Both the position numbers and the translations under genes were made by a program. DNA of 27,605 nt, taken from assembly GCA_965659675.1 (NCBI GenBank), contig CBFHWY010000032.1, positions 1 to 27,605 on the forward strand, read 5' to 3'. Source of the stretch: CBFHWY01 sp965659675 (lineage in GTDB: Bacteria; Bacteroidota; Bacteroidia; Flavobacteriales_G; Salibacteraceae). Position 1 is the first letter of the stretch. Each line of letters opens with the position of its first letter. Shown in pieces: positions 1-7,615 of this stretch. Below the pieces are notes generated by a model. It saw only the letters and a program-made list of their open reading frames with translations. It was not told the DNA's origin and made no database searches.

Positions 1-443
1 GATTCCGAATGTTAAAAGCAAAGCCTTAAACTTTTTCATTTGAAATTCATCATTCTACATTTTACATTCTTCCAGGATTAGCTCGTCCTATCGTCCTCAC
101 TGTTCCCTTTGATTCCGAATGTTAAAAGCAAAGCCTTAAACTTTTTCATTTGAAATTCATCATTCTACATTTTACATTCTTCCAGGAATAGCTCGTCCTG
201 TCGTCCTCGCTGTTCCCTTTGACTCCGAATGTTAAAAGCAAAGCCTTCTATAATCAGCATTCTGCATTCTGCATTCTTCCAGGATTAGCTCGTCCTATCG
301 TCCTCGCTGTTCCCTTTGATTCCGAATGTTAAAAGCAAAGCCTTCTATAATCAGCATTCTGCATTCTGCATTCTTCCAGGATTAGCTCGTCCTATCGTCC
401 TCGCTGTTCCCTTTGATTCCGAATGTTAAAAGCAAAGCCTTAA
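1..443. repeat. Tandem direct-repeat array, units of 110 and 97 bp
   Basis: Units begin with GATTCCGAATGTTAAAAGC (one copy GACTCC) at 1, 111, 221, 318 and 415. The first two units are 110 bp, the next two 97 bp, and the fifth is cut off after about 27 bp. Each unit has a conserved core of roughly 70 bp, running from CATTCTTCCAGGA through GCTCGTCCT and TCCCTTTG to AAAGCAAAGCCTT. A variable insert comes in two versions, AT-rich ones in units 1-2 and ones with CATTCTGCATTCTGCATTC in units 3-4. The first base of the window is already inside a unit, so the array probably continues to the left. No coding frame is supported. Between the array and the tRNA terminator lie a 6-bp hairpin (442-456) and a palindrome, CAGGAATAAATTCCTG (482-497), of unknown role. 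Confidence 0.9.
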
Positions 444-510
444 TCGCTGTGCGATTATCGCTTTTTCCATTCATCCACTTACAGGAATAAATTCCTGACG
501 TTTCTGAATG

Positions 511-550
511 AAAAAAGCCCTTTCTGCTGGCGCAGAAAAGGCTTTGCTTT
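511..550 (-). terminator. Intrinsic terminator of tRNA-Arg
   Basis: On the minus strand AAAGCCTTTTCTGC (532-545) pairs with the complementary arm at 514-527, with one mismatch and a 4-nt loop. The stem is followed by a run of six T. It lies just after the 3' end of the minus-strand tRNA, so it most likely ends that transcript. Confidence 0.8.
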
Positions 551-555
551 CTTAG

Positions 556-629
556 TGACTCCGCAGGGATTCGAACCCCGAACCTCCTGATCCGTAGTCA
601 GGTGCTCTATCCAGTTAAGCTACGGAGCC
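556..629 (-). tRNA. tRNA-Arg (anticodon ACG)
   Basis: The minus strand folds as a 74-nt tRNA. The acceptor stem is GGCTCCG with CGGAGTC plus discriminator A. The anticodon stem-loop CCTGA-CTACGGA-TCAGG gives anticodon ACG, and the T arm contains GGTTCGAATCC. Anticodon ACG, normally edited to ICG, reads CGU, CGC and CGA arginine codons. The CCA end is not encoded, since CTAAG follows the discriminator. A promoter-like element lies immediately upstream and a terminator downstream, so it appears to be a single-gene unit. Confidence 0.95.
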
Positions 630-639
630 TAAGAGGGCG

Positions 640-647
640 CAAAAATA
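640..647 (-). promoter_or_regulatory. Putative -7 promoter element of tRNA-Arg
   Basis: On the minus strand this reads TATTTTTG, a full match to the Bacteroidota sigma-A -7 consensus TAnnTTTG. It ends 11 nt before the mature tRNA 5' end, as expected for a short processed leader. No good TTG element at -33 is evident. Confidence 0.45.
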
Positions 648-743
648 AGAAAAGCAGAATAGGAAAATCATAAACATCGGAGTATTGATGATGATGTCGA
701 TATTTTATGTCCCTGATATGCTCAGGAAATTACATTTGTTCCT

Positions 744-3308
744 GTGAAGAGAGCGCTTATCATCACTTCTCTGTTTTTATTGATCTTGCAGGTTGGCATT
801 GCTCAGAGCCCGCACGATAGGATAGATAGCGCAAACATTAACTTCCCTTTCCTTGAATACCTGATCAAAGCGAAGATCGATAGTGTAAGGAAGTCTAAAA
901 CACTTAATCCGCTGATCAACGACTCCGTCCTGTACATGGCCTCTCGTGATCATGCAGACTTCATGAAGCAGGAAGAAGAGCTGACCCACTACCAGAAGTC
1001 GAATGTCCAAAAGAAAACCCCGCAAAAGCGAGCTGAGTTCTACGGAGCAAAGGATTATTTCGTGGGAGAGAATGTTGCCCTGATCTATCTATATACCCCC
1101 ATGACCTATGCCCATGAACGAAGCGATGAAACCCATACGGTGATCAGTTACGACCAGGCTGCGCATGATTTTGTGGTGAATTGGGTAAACTCACGCGGAC
1201 ATTATGCGAATATTCTCACCGAATCATATGAGATCACAGGTGTTGCTGTTTCCTATGACCCAAACGAACAAGCTTTATACGCGGTTCAGATGTTTGCTGA
1301 GGTTAGCAGGGATTACGACTTAAAAAAAAATTCTGAACTTTTCCCATACGACCACATCTCCTATGATAAACTAAGGAAAAGCCTTTCTGCAGAGATTGAG
1401 GGTCAAAAGTCAAAAAAACTCATCAAGCGTTTTGAGTGGGGACTAAAAAGACCGACCAAATCACATCATTGTCGCGTTAATACAGAACGCTTGTTTAATG
1501 CTGATTTCATTCAGCCTTATATCGGAGGTGATGAGATTGGTATTTGTACCTATGATCTGGCTCGATTAAAACGCTTTTTTAGAGGCTGGCGTGATGGACT
1601 GGCACTTGAGGTCATCGGTTTCTCAGAGGCTTATACCTGCGATTCTGATATTGCAGAAGGGGAGAAAAAGGTACTGAAAGGGGAGAGCCTTTTCAGTGGA
1701 CGAGTGACCAAACCGCTCTACAGAAGAGATATCTTAAAGCAGATACGACAGCATGAATTGGAACAAAAGGGTAGGAGGCGTGATCGAAATCGCTGCTTCA
1801 ACATCGTGCTTGCTAAGGCTCCAGAAGACTTCTATCGCGAGCATAAGGAGATCAAACTCGTGATCATCAAACGCAAACGTGTGTGCACGATCATGAGTTT
1901 TCGATCCCTCTGTGGGAATCTCATCTCCTATAAAGTCCCTTCCATAGAAATGGATTTTAGCATAGGGGCAGATACGAGCTTCAAACCCAGAATGCCGGAA
2001 GATAGATTCATTGAGCGGGTCCGTTTTGAGAAGAATTCCATTGACTTCAAGGCATCAGAAGTAGATAGTGTGGTGATGCTTCTGAAAGATGAGGGAGTAG
2101 AGATCAAAAATCTTGATATCAAAGCCTTTGCGAGTATTGAGGGCAATATCTCTGATAATAAGGGGCTCTATCAGGCACGAGCATTTGGTGTGCTCGAAGC
2201 CATCGAAGAGAAGATGGGAAGATCGGTTGAGCATAATATCTCAGCGGAAGAGAACTGGCAGGATTTCAAAAGAGATATCAGCCTGAGAAAAGAGTATCGC
2301 TATCTGCAAAAAATGGATAGTGCCGAGCTTCGCGATTATCTGAGTAAGCCTGAACATGCTGATAAACTTGAGCCTATGCTCGCTAAACATCGCTACACCT
2401 ATGTGAGGGTGAAATATTCGCCAATCCTTAAACAGGAAGAGGCGACGATGTATGCAGCAGATGAATTTAATGCTAAGGTGCTCAGATTCAAGAAAGGAAA
2501 GAATATTCCAAAGCCAGTATTTGATCGTTTGATGCGTATTCAAACCTATTTATTTCAAAAGGCTATCCAGGAGGCTGATGGCTATTATGATTCTCTTTAT
2601 CTACCGCGTTCAGACAATTTTTTTCCACTCTTTTTTAGAGATCTGCAATTCAAGTATCATATTGGCAGGTACGCTGACCTTGAGTATTTTGTGGAGTTGG
2701 AGAAACTCAGGAAGCGCAATAAGTCAAGTATGGTTGAAACCGCTTATCGCATCTTTTTGATCAACCAGAGTGGCAATGAACTTTACAGCGAATACCTTAA
2801 GCCTTCGGTGATCTCTAGTTTGATCGAAGATCTAAAAGCACAGGGAGATCAGGATACCTTGATCCATGAGCTAGAAGCACTTTATCACTTCAGCCGGGCT
2901 AACTCGCTTTATCGAAAGTATGGAGGACGCAACCTGAAAAGAGCTAAATCATCGATAAAGTATCTCTACGATCGCTTTTCAAATGAAGAAGAGTTGAGTC
3001 CGCGTTTTAAGTATTCCCTGGCGCGTTATTTTGTGCTGTTCTACAAGTTCGATTACGCACTCGAACTGCTGGAAGAGGGAGCGCTGAGCGCAAAACCGAA
3101 CGACTACGACCTAAGCTTATACCTAAAGATCATGGCTATGCGCGACCTGGAATCACCTTCAGAAGAATTCAGGCAGCTGCTGCTCAATGCAATTGATCAA
3201 CTTGGAAAAGAGCGCTGGTGTGGACTCTTTATTGGGCAATGCAATATTCCCATGGATATCTTCGATTTTGAAACTATCCTGGATCTTTATTGTGAAGAGT
3301 GTCGTTAA
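744..3308 (+). CDS. Secreted CAP-domain protein with OmpA-like segment and helical C-terminal half
   Basis: 854 residues from a GTG start. This start gives a typical signal peptide ending VGIAQ at about residue 21, and no closer ATG does. Residues 30-195 look like a CAP/SCP (cysteine-rich secretory protein) domain, with an RDHADFM helix, GENVA, and SRGHYANILTESYEITGVAV, the equivalent of the GHxxNI signature. Residues 200-400 are an unrecognised cysteine-containing region rich in basic residues. Residues 420-500 resemble an OmpA-like domain: a strand ending FEKNSIDF, then IKAFASIEGN and LYQARAFGVLEAI. The remaining 350 residues are mostly helical and TPR-like. The inferred location is periplasm or cell envelope. 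CAP domains lack one fixed biochemical activity, so the molecular role is unknown. The gene stands alone and converges on the hemerythrin-like gene 18 bp away. Confidence 0.75.
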   Translation: MKRALIITSLFLLILQVGIAQSPHDRIDSANINFPFLEYLIKAKIDSVRKSKTLNPLINDSVLYMASRDHADFMKQEEELTHYQKSNVQKKTPQKRAEFYGAKDYFVGENVALIYLYTPMTYAHERSDETHTVISYDQAAHDFVVNWVNSRGHYANILTESYEITGVAVSYDPNEQALYAVQMFAEVSRDYDLKKNSELFPYDHISYDKLRKSLSAEIEGQKSKKLIKRFEWGLKRPTKSHHCRVNTERLFNADFIQPYIGGDEIGICTYDLARLKRFFRGWRDGLALEVIGFSEAYTCDSDIAEGEKKVLKGESLFSGRVTKPLYRRDILKQIRQHELEQKGRRRDRNRCFNIVLAKAPEDFYREHKEIKLVIIKRKRVCTIMSFRSLCGNLISYKVPSIEMDFSIGADTSFKPRMPEDRFIERVRFEKNSIDFKASEVDSVVMLLKDEGVEIKNLDIKAFASIEGNISDNKGLYQARAFGVLEAIEEKMGRSVEHNISAEENWQDFKRDISLRKEYRYLQKMDSAELRDYLSKPEHADKLEPMLAKHRYTYVRVKYSPILKQEEATMYAADEFNAKVLRFKKGKNIPKPVFDRLMRIQTYLFQKAIQEADGYYDSLYLPRSDNFFPLFFRDLQFKYHIGRYADLEYFVELEKLRKRNKSSMVETAYRIFLINQSGNELYSEYLKPSVISSLIEDLKAQGDQDTLIHELEALYHFSRANSLYRKYGGRNLKRAKSSIKYLYDRFSNEEELSPRFKYSLARYFVLFYKFDYALELLEEGALSAKPNDYDLSLYLKIMAMRDLESPSEEFRQLLLNAIDQLGKERWCGLFIGQCNIPMDIFDFETILDLYCEECR

Positions 3309-3326
3309 GTACTCTGGCTAAATAGC

Positions 3327-3959
3327 TTAGTTCTGGTGGTGAGCTTTGATCCTTGGGATCAATACTTCCTCCTCAACAAAAGCATGGATATCAAGATCCA
3401 AAAGCAGGTTTTCCAGGGTGTTGATCAACACACGCACTCCCCAAAACTCCTGTTCGCTTGCTGAGCGATCCTTCAGCACAGAAATGATCATCTCTAACTC
3501 GCGTTCATTTTTGTGATCATGATTTGAGGTGTCGAGCTGAACCTCTCCAAACGAAGCCTTATCTAATCGGTAAAGCAATGGAAAAAGGTGGCGCTCTTCA
3601 AAAAGAATGTGCTCTGTTAGATCCTTTCTGAACTCACCAAAGTAATTGTTCAATACATCAAGCAAAGGCTCATCGGCATTTCCCTTTAAAGCTTCTATCT
3701 GCTGTTCGACCTCAGGCAGACGCTTTGTCAAATAATGGTCGTGAGTAGAGTAGAGGTAATTAAGGACATCTCCATCATCCAAATGCTCAAAGAAATCAGC
3801 ATCGGGCTCAATCTCACCTGAGTAAATGCTCAAAATAAGTTCATAAAGATCCCTACTTACAGGATATAATTCCAGGTCAAGTTCTTCCAGATTTGGGTTG
3901 AATCGCTGTTGGAGCGAAGTCTCGAGGTTTTCCTTTGGTAAGATCTGACGAATACGCAT
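3327..3959 (-). CDS. Hemerythrin-like di-iron protein, RIC (YtfE/ScdA)-related
   Basis: 210 residues, cytoplasmic (no signal peptide). The C-terminal 140 residues carry the spaced ligands of a four-helix hemerythrin-like di-iron site: H73/H75 (STHDHYL), H117 and E121/E122 (EHILFEERHLFP), H147/H149 (NHDHKNERE), and H192 with E196-E198 (IHAFVEEEVLIPRI). This pattern is that of RIC proteins, which repair Fe-S clusters after nitric oxide or oxidative damage. The N-terminal 60 residues are acidic and lack the paired-cysteine ScdA_N domain found in full-length RIC, so this is a short or divergent member. It lies 90 bp downstream of the methyltransferase-like gene on the same strand, and co-transcription is possible. 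The repair role is inferred from the family. Confidence 0.8.
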   Translation of the reverse strand: MRIRQILPKENLETSLQQRFNPNLEELDLELYPVSRDLYELILSIYSGEIEPDADFFEHLDDGDVLNYLYSTHDHYLTKRLPEVEQQIEALKGNADEPLLDVLNNYFGEFRKDLTEHILFEERHLFPLLYRLDKASFGEVQLDTSNHDHKNERELEMIISVLKDRSASEQEFWGVRVLINTLENLLLDLDIHAFVEEEVLIPRIKAHHQN

Positions 3960-4049
3960 AAGAGTAATAGTTTGTTTGGATGAAATTAGGCTATGATAAG
4001 TCGCGTACTATCGAGCTTCATCGAAACTTTTCAATAAGTCTTGTTAATA

Positions 4050-4484
4050 TCAATAAATAAAGGGCGCAAATCTACTCGTATTCCGCTTGTATTCACCATA
4101 AGAGGAAAATTTCAACAAAAGCAGTTTTTCTTCAAATCGCGCTTTCATATCGAAGTTAACAATCAGAACGAGCCATGTTAGCCACAGCTCCCATTCGGCG
4201 GGGCTTTCTAAACAAATAAACAATGTGTATAACATGATCCCGGAATAGATCGGGTGTCTTACATAACGAAAAGGACCATGGGTGATCAGCCTGGCATTGG
4301 CTTTTACTTCAGGCTGAACATTGATGTTAAAGATCCCAGCGAAAAAGATCGACCACAGAATAAAAGCCATACTCAGGGCAGCGGGAAGGTAATAAAGCAT
4401 TGTTGGAATCGCTTTTCCCTTCATAGCCAGGAAGATCAGGCAAGCAAACTGGATCAGAATATGAAAGAGGCTGCGTGCAGACAT
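4050..4484 (-). CDS. Isoprenylcysteine carboxyl methyltransferase-family membrane protein
   Basis: 144 residues with about four hydrophobic segments, so an inner-membrane protein. The family signature is clear: GPFRYVRHPIYSGIML at about residues 79-95, and a C-terminal RFEEKLLLLKFSSYGEYKR followed by RFAPF. In this ICMT/PEMT-like family these regions bind S-adenosylmethionine and the membrane-embedded substrate. The natural substrate in bacteria is usually unknown and cannot be read from this sequence. The ATG start is 33 bp from the divergent GTG start of the next gene. The stop is 90 bp before the hemerythrin-like gene. Confidence 0.8.
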   Translation of the reverse strand: MSARSLFHILIQFACLIFLAMKGKAIPTMLYYLPAALSMAFILWSIFFAGIFNINVQPEVKANARLITHGPFRYVRHPIYSGIMLYTLFICLESPAEWELWLTWLVLIVNFDMKARFEEKLLLLKFSSYGEYKRNTSRFAPFIY

Positions 4485-4517
4485 CGAACAAATGTCTGAA
4501 TTAATTGCTATTCAAAA

Positions 4518-4973
4518 GTGGAACTTGAAGTGAGAGAAATATCAAATGGCCGAAAGAAAGATCTCGATTGGATCAAAGGAATTTTAGGTAAACCCTATGG
4601 TTTTTGGGAGAATATCAAATTAAGAGGAGTGGGCTCACCTCCGCTCAAATACCACAGCGGTAACGTTTATCTCGATACAGCAAAGTTGAAGGTCAATAGC
4701 GCCGACTACTGCAATCTTCAACTATATCCTACTGGAATTCTATTCAGGATGAATGTCAATACCCAGGTCTACGCCATACCAATTCCCTTTTCACAACTGG
4801 GCAGCATGCAAATACAGGAGCAGGCTGATAAATATTGGCCATATCATCTATCAATTGAAGTTAGAGATCATAATACTTTAAAATTCAGGATTAAAAAGGA
4901 TCGAGTAAATACTTTAATATCCTTTCTGACCAAAAAACAATTCGCGGGACGCTTTGCATTACACAGACTCTGA
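4518..4973 (+). CDS. Hypothetical protein, possible PH-like beta fold
   Basis: 151 residues from a GTG. An in-frame TGA at 4497-4499 and the absence of an upstream ATG fix the start to this region. I do not recognise a named family. No signal peptide or membrane segment is seen. The pattern is alternating beta strands (NVYLDTAKLKV, LQLYPTGILFRM, VYAIPIPFSQLGSMQI, YHLSIEVRDHNTLKFRI) followed by one helix (VNTLISFLTKK). That resembles a bacterial PH-like barrel, but this is a visual guess. The gene is divergent from the methyltransferase-like gene and ends just before the promoter of the cobalamin riboswitch. Confidence 0.6.
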   Translation: MELEVREISNGRKKDLDWIKGILGKPYGFWENIKLRGVGSPPLKYHSGNVYLDTAKLKVNSADYCNLQLYPTGILFRMNVNTQVYAIPIPFSQLGSMQIQEQADKYWPYHLSIEVRDHNTLKFRIKKDRVNTLISFLTKKQFAGRFALHRL

Positions 4974-4983
4974 ATGAATGTCC

Positions 4984-4991
4984 TACCTTTG
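4984..4991 (+). promoter_or_regulatory. Putative -7 promoter element of the riboswitch transcript
   Basis: TACCTTTG is an exact match to the Bacteroidota TAnnTTTG -7 consensus. Transcription would begin near 4998, at the 5' edge of the cobalamin aptamer. A TTTG at 4953-4956 is a little too far upstream (27 bp gap) to be an ideal -33 element. Confidence 0.6.
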
Positions 4992-4994
4992 TCG

Positions 4995-5180
4995 AGCCTG
5001 ATGGTGCCAGCAAGGCTTAAAATGGGAATACGGTGTAATTCCGAAACTGTTCCCGCAGCTGTGAGCTCCATATCAGTTTTCGTCTCACGCCACTGTTCAT
5101 TGAACGGGAAGGCAAGAAAACGGAGCGAGTCAGAAGACCTGCCATTGAGGTGATTCACCCTTCGGGAAAAAGGCCATGGA
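4995..5180 (+). promoter_or_regulatory. Cobalamin riboswitch
   Basis: The conserved elements of the cobalamin aptamer occur in order. GATGGTGCCAGCAAGGCTTAAAA (5000-5022) is followed by GGGAA and CGGTGTAATTCCG, then ACTGTTCCCGCAGCTGTGA. GCCACTG and GGGAAGGC follow, and then the B12 box AGTCAGAAGACCTGCC (5128-5143). It lies in the leader of the beta-propeller gene starting at 5213. Family knowledge says such elements repress expression when cobalamin is abundant. The expression platform is not obvious. Short hairpins GGTGATTCACC (5149-5159) and CCCTTCGGG (5158-5166) lie between the B12 box and the start codon and could control translation. Confidence 0.93.
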
Positions 5181-5212
5181 TCGACCATATATTAACCTAA
5201 AAACTGTATACG

Positions 5213-6484
5213 ATGAAGTATATCTACACGCTAATAGGATTGATGCTCCTTAGTCAAATTGGCATCGCTCAAAACAAATTATATTCAGTATTGATCCTTA
5301 ATGAAGGACGCTATGATTATGTAAATCAAACCCAAACAATTCCGGTTTCTTTAGGGAAATACGATCCATCTTCTAAGACTTATGAGAAGATAAGGAATAT
5401 CGACGGAGTACGCTTTGCATCTGACCTTTTGATCCATGAGAATTTTATTTTGATCGCGGCCGATGAAGACCTGATTAAACTAGACCGTTATAACTATCAG
5501 GAATTGGATAGAGTAGAAGTCAAAGGGGTTAGAAAGTTGGCAGTGGTTGACGATCAGATCTTTGTTACCAGAGGAGAATACCTCCTCAGTTTTGATTCAT
5601 ATCTGCATATCTACGATATCAACGACCTTAGCCTGATTGCTGCTATTGACACTGTGAATGGACCTAAATACGCTACTGAAGGAATGGCGGTTCTAAACGA
5701 CAAAGTATATGTAGCAGTGAACAATGCATTTGATTTCGGCAATGAATTGGGCTTTATAGGAATTTATGATGTTACAAATTCAAGCTATGGAAATGAGATC
5801 CAGTTGCCGAATAGCGCCACCAACCCTGATAATATCATGGTGGATGGAAACATGGTGTATACGCTGAACAACCACAGTTTTGACCAAAGTTCGATCTCAA
5901 TCATTGATGGAAACAGTAGTACGGTAAGTACTAGTTACCTCGCCAATGTAAGTGCGGGTTGCGGAACCAGTGCCCTTTATGACGGCGATGTGCTTTATCA
6001 GGAAATGATGGAACAAACCCTCTATGGCTTTGATACCGATCAAAAACTGGTGAACGATAGCTTTAAACTTGATCTTAATTTCTATGGCCTGGCTGTTGAT
6101 CCGGTGGATGCTAAAGTATATGCTACTACCACTGATTTTGTGTCTAACGGAGCTTTGTTAGTTTACGACAATTGGAATCAAGTGGATTCGATCAGCATCG
6201 GAGTTTCTGCAGGAAATATTGCATTTGACGTGAGAAACACCAGCGCTGTCGAGGACAATCTGTTGGAGTCTATAAAGCTATATCCGAACCCTGCTCAAGA
6301 CAAGCTTAACATTGCTGGACTAGAAGGAGAGAAATTTCAGGTTAAACTAAAGAACATGAATGGTCAGATCATCAGTGTTCATCAAAGTGCTGAACTTGAT
6401 CTGAGTGGCCTTAGCGCAGGAGTGTACCTCGTTGAGATCACAACTGCTGGTCAAAGGATAAATCAGAAGCTTATTGTAGAGTAA
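5213..6484 (+). CDS. Secreted beta-propeller with T9SS sorting domain, candidate BtuG-like B12-binding protein
   Basis: 423 residues. A signal peptide ends at about residue 20 (IGIAQ). Residues 22-340 are repeated beta-strand blades of the YncE/DUF5074 kind, for example FILIAADEDLIKLDRYNYQ, KVYVAVNNAFDFG, NMVYTLNNHSFDQSSISII and KVYATTTDFVSNGALLVYD. Residues 350-423 are a type A T9SS C-terminal domain with YPNPAQDKLNI, LSAGVYLVEI and a terminal QKLIVE. This predicts export across the outer membrane and attachment to or release from the surface. The cobalamin riboswitch directly upstream implies a role in B12 acquisition. In Bacteroides, BtuG is a surface beta-propeller that captures B12 for BtuB, but it is a lipoprotein, whereas this protein would be delivered by T9SS. 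No btuB lies nearby. Its 3' end overlaps the convergent next gene by 14 bp. Confidence 0.75.
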   Translation: MKYIYTLIGLMLLSQIGIAQNKLYSVLILNEGRYDYVNQTQTIPVSLGKYDPSSKTYEKIRNIDGVRFASDLLIHENFILIAADEDLIKLDRYNYQELDRVEVKGVRKLAVVDDQIFVTRGEYLLSFDSYLHIYDINDLSLIAAIDTVNGPKYATEGMAVLNDKVYVAVNNAFDFGNELGFIGIYDVTNSSYGNEIQLPNSATNPDNIMVDGNMVYTLNNHSFDQSSISIIDGNSSTVSTSYLANVSAGCGTSALYDGDVLYQEMMEQTLYGFDTDQKLVNDSFKLDLNFYGLAVDPVDAKVYATTTDFVSNGALLVYDNWNQVDSISIGVSAGNIAFDVRNTSAVEDNLLESIKLYPNPAQDKLNIAGLEGEKFQVKLKNMNGQIISVHQSAELDLSGLSAGVYLVEITTAGQRINQKLIVE

Positions 6485-7520
6485 TCATTACCCTGCGTTC
6501 TTTTAGATAGTCTAAAAGAAACTCCCAATATTCATCAAAAGCCCCAAGCTTCTCCGGCGCATGCAAACCCGGATGGAGTTTGGGGTTTTTTAGTAACCAC
6601 TCCACAGCCGCGGTGCAGTTATACGCTGTTGTTTGTGTCATGGACGACCAACCCTCATCATTTCGTTCAGCATTGAGTTCAATATGTACGGATTCATTTT
6701 CTCCCTTGATCTCGATCTGCATCAGCGTGAACTCAGGGTCACTATCATCCAGTTTCCAGGCTTTGAATAGCTTATTGCTTGTTTGATCCAGCATATCTTT
6801 ATCAAAGAATCCTGCTTCCCTCAAAAACTCCATCTGTTTGGCATGACCTGGATAACGAAGGGTTTTCTCTACCATGTTTGGGATATTCGGAAAGGAGGTC
6901 AGCAATGAGCGCAGACCGTCAGAATTGAAAGCCTCAAGTTCTCCGTATTTGGAATGACCTATGCTTTCCACCTCACTGAGGGCTGGCATCGTAATGTCTT
7001 TGGATTCTCTTCGAAACCTTGCCGGACGCACATATTCTTCAATGACATCTGAAGGGGAGAAGGGCGCTTTATAGTTGAAGGGTGGGTTCTTTTCCAGAGG
7101 CAATCCGCCAACCATACACTTAAAGCTTTTTACGTCGAATTTATTGGCATAATATCCAAGGGCAATGTTGTCAAAACCTGGTGCAACTCCACAATCGTAA
7201 AGCAGGAAGTTAGCGTGCTCCTTTAAGTTAGAATCTAATGATGATGCGTCTTCCGGAAAGAATGAGATATCTAAAATGTTCTTTCCAAGGGGGATCATTC
7301 GATTCAAAGCCTTGAAGGCAATGGCTCCGGGTACGGCTAAGACCAACAGGTCAAAATGTAACAAGGGGCTAAGCTCTGACGTTAATACATCAAAGGCTTT
7401 TGCCTGGCCATTGTGGGCTTCTTGATTCCGATCAAAAAGTTCCACCTCGTGTTGCTTTGATAACTCATGGAATATGAGGGATCCAACCATCCCTCCACCG
7501 ATCACTGCGATCTTGTTCAT
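6471..7520 (-). CDS. Saccharopine dehydrogenase-family NAD(P)-dependent oxidoreductase
   Basis: 349 residues, cytoplasmic. The N-terminal Rossmann fold begins IAVIGGGMVGSLIF (residues 4-17), a GxGxxG-type dinucleotide site, and is followed by LLVLAVPGAIAFKALN. YDCGVAPGFDNIALGYYA, then a C-terminal domain with PFSPSDVIEEYVRPARF, match the saccharopine dehydrogenase/lysine 6-dehydrogenase family. These enzymes act on lysine-derived amino acids, often in lysine catabolism. The exact substrate cannot be decided between saccharopine and lysine from sequence alone. The C-terminal codons overlap the end of the beta-propeller gene on the other strand by 14 bp. Confidence 0.8.
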   Translation of the reverse strand: MNKIAVIGGGMVGSLIFHELSKQHEVELFDRNQEAHNGQAKAFDVLTSELSPLLHFDLLVLAVPGAIAFKALNRMIPLGKNILDISFFPEDASSLDSNLKEHANFLLYDCGVAPGFDNIALGYYANKFDVKSFKCMVGGLPLEKNPPFNYKAPFSPSDVIEEYVRPARFRRESKDITMPALSEVESIGHSKYGELEAFNSDGLRSLLTSFPNIPNMVEKTLRYPGHAKQMEFLREAGFFDKDMLDQTSNKLFKAWKLDDSDPEFTLMQIEIKGENESVHIELNAERNDEGWSSMTQTTAYNCTAAVEWLLKNPKLHPGLHAPEKLGAFDEYWEFLLDYLKERRVMITLQ

Positions 7521-7582
7521 ATTTTAAGGTATGAATGTTGTTAACTTAGTATCTAAATCGACTCATGGCCTTCACTAGCCAA

Positions 7583-7590
7583 TATATTTG
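7583..7590 (+). promoter_or_regulatory. Putative -7 promoter element of the paralogue pair
   Basis: TATATTTG matches TAnnTTTG. It would start transcription near 7597, which favours the ATG at 7616 over the upstream in-frame ATG at 7565. No convincing -33 TTG is seen at the right distance. Confidence 0.4.
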
Positions 7591-7615
7591 TTTTCCAAAC
7601 CTAGTTAATCTGCAC

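Noticed and set aside
1..443. CRISPR-like appearance of the repeat array
   Set aside because: Repeat cores are about 70 bp, the inserts between them are repeated rather than unique, and no cas genes are present.
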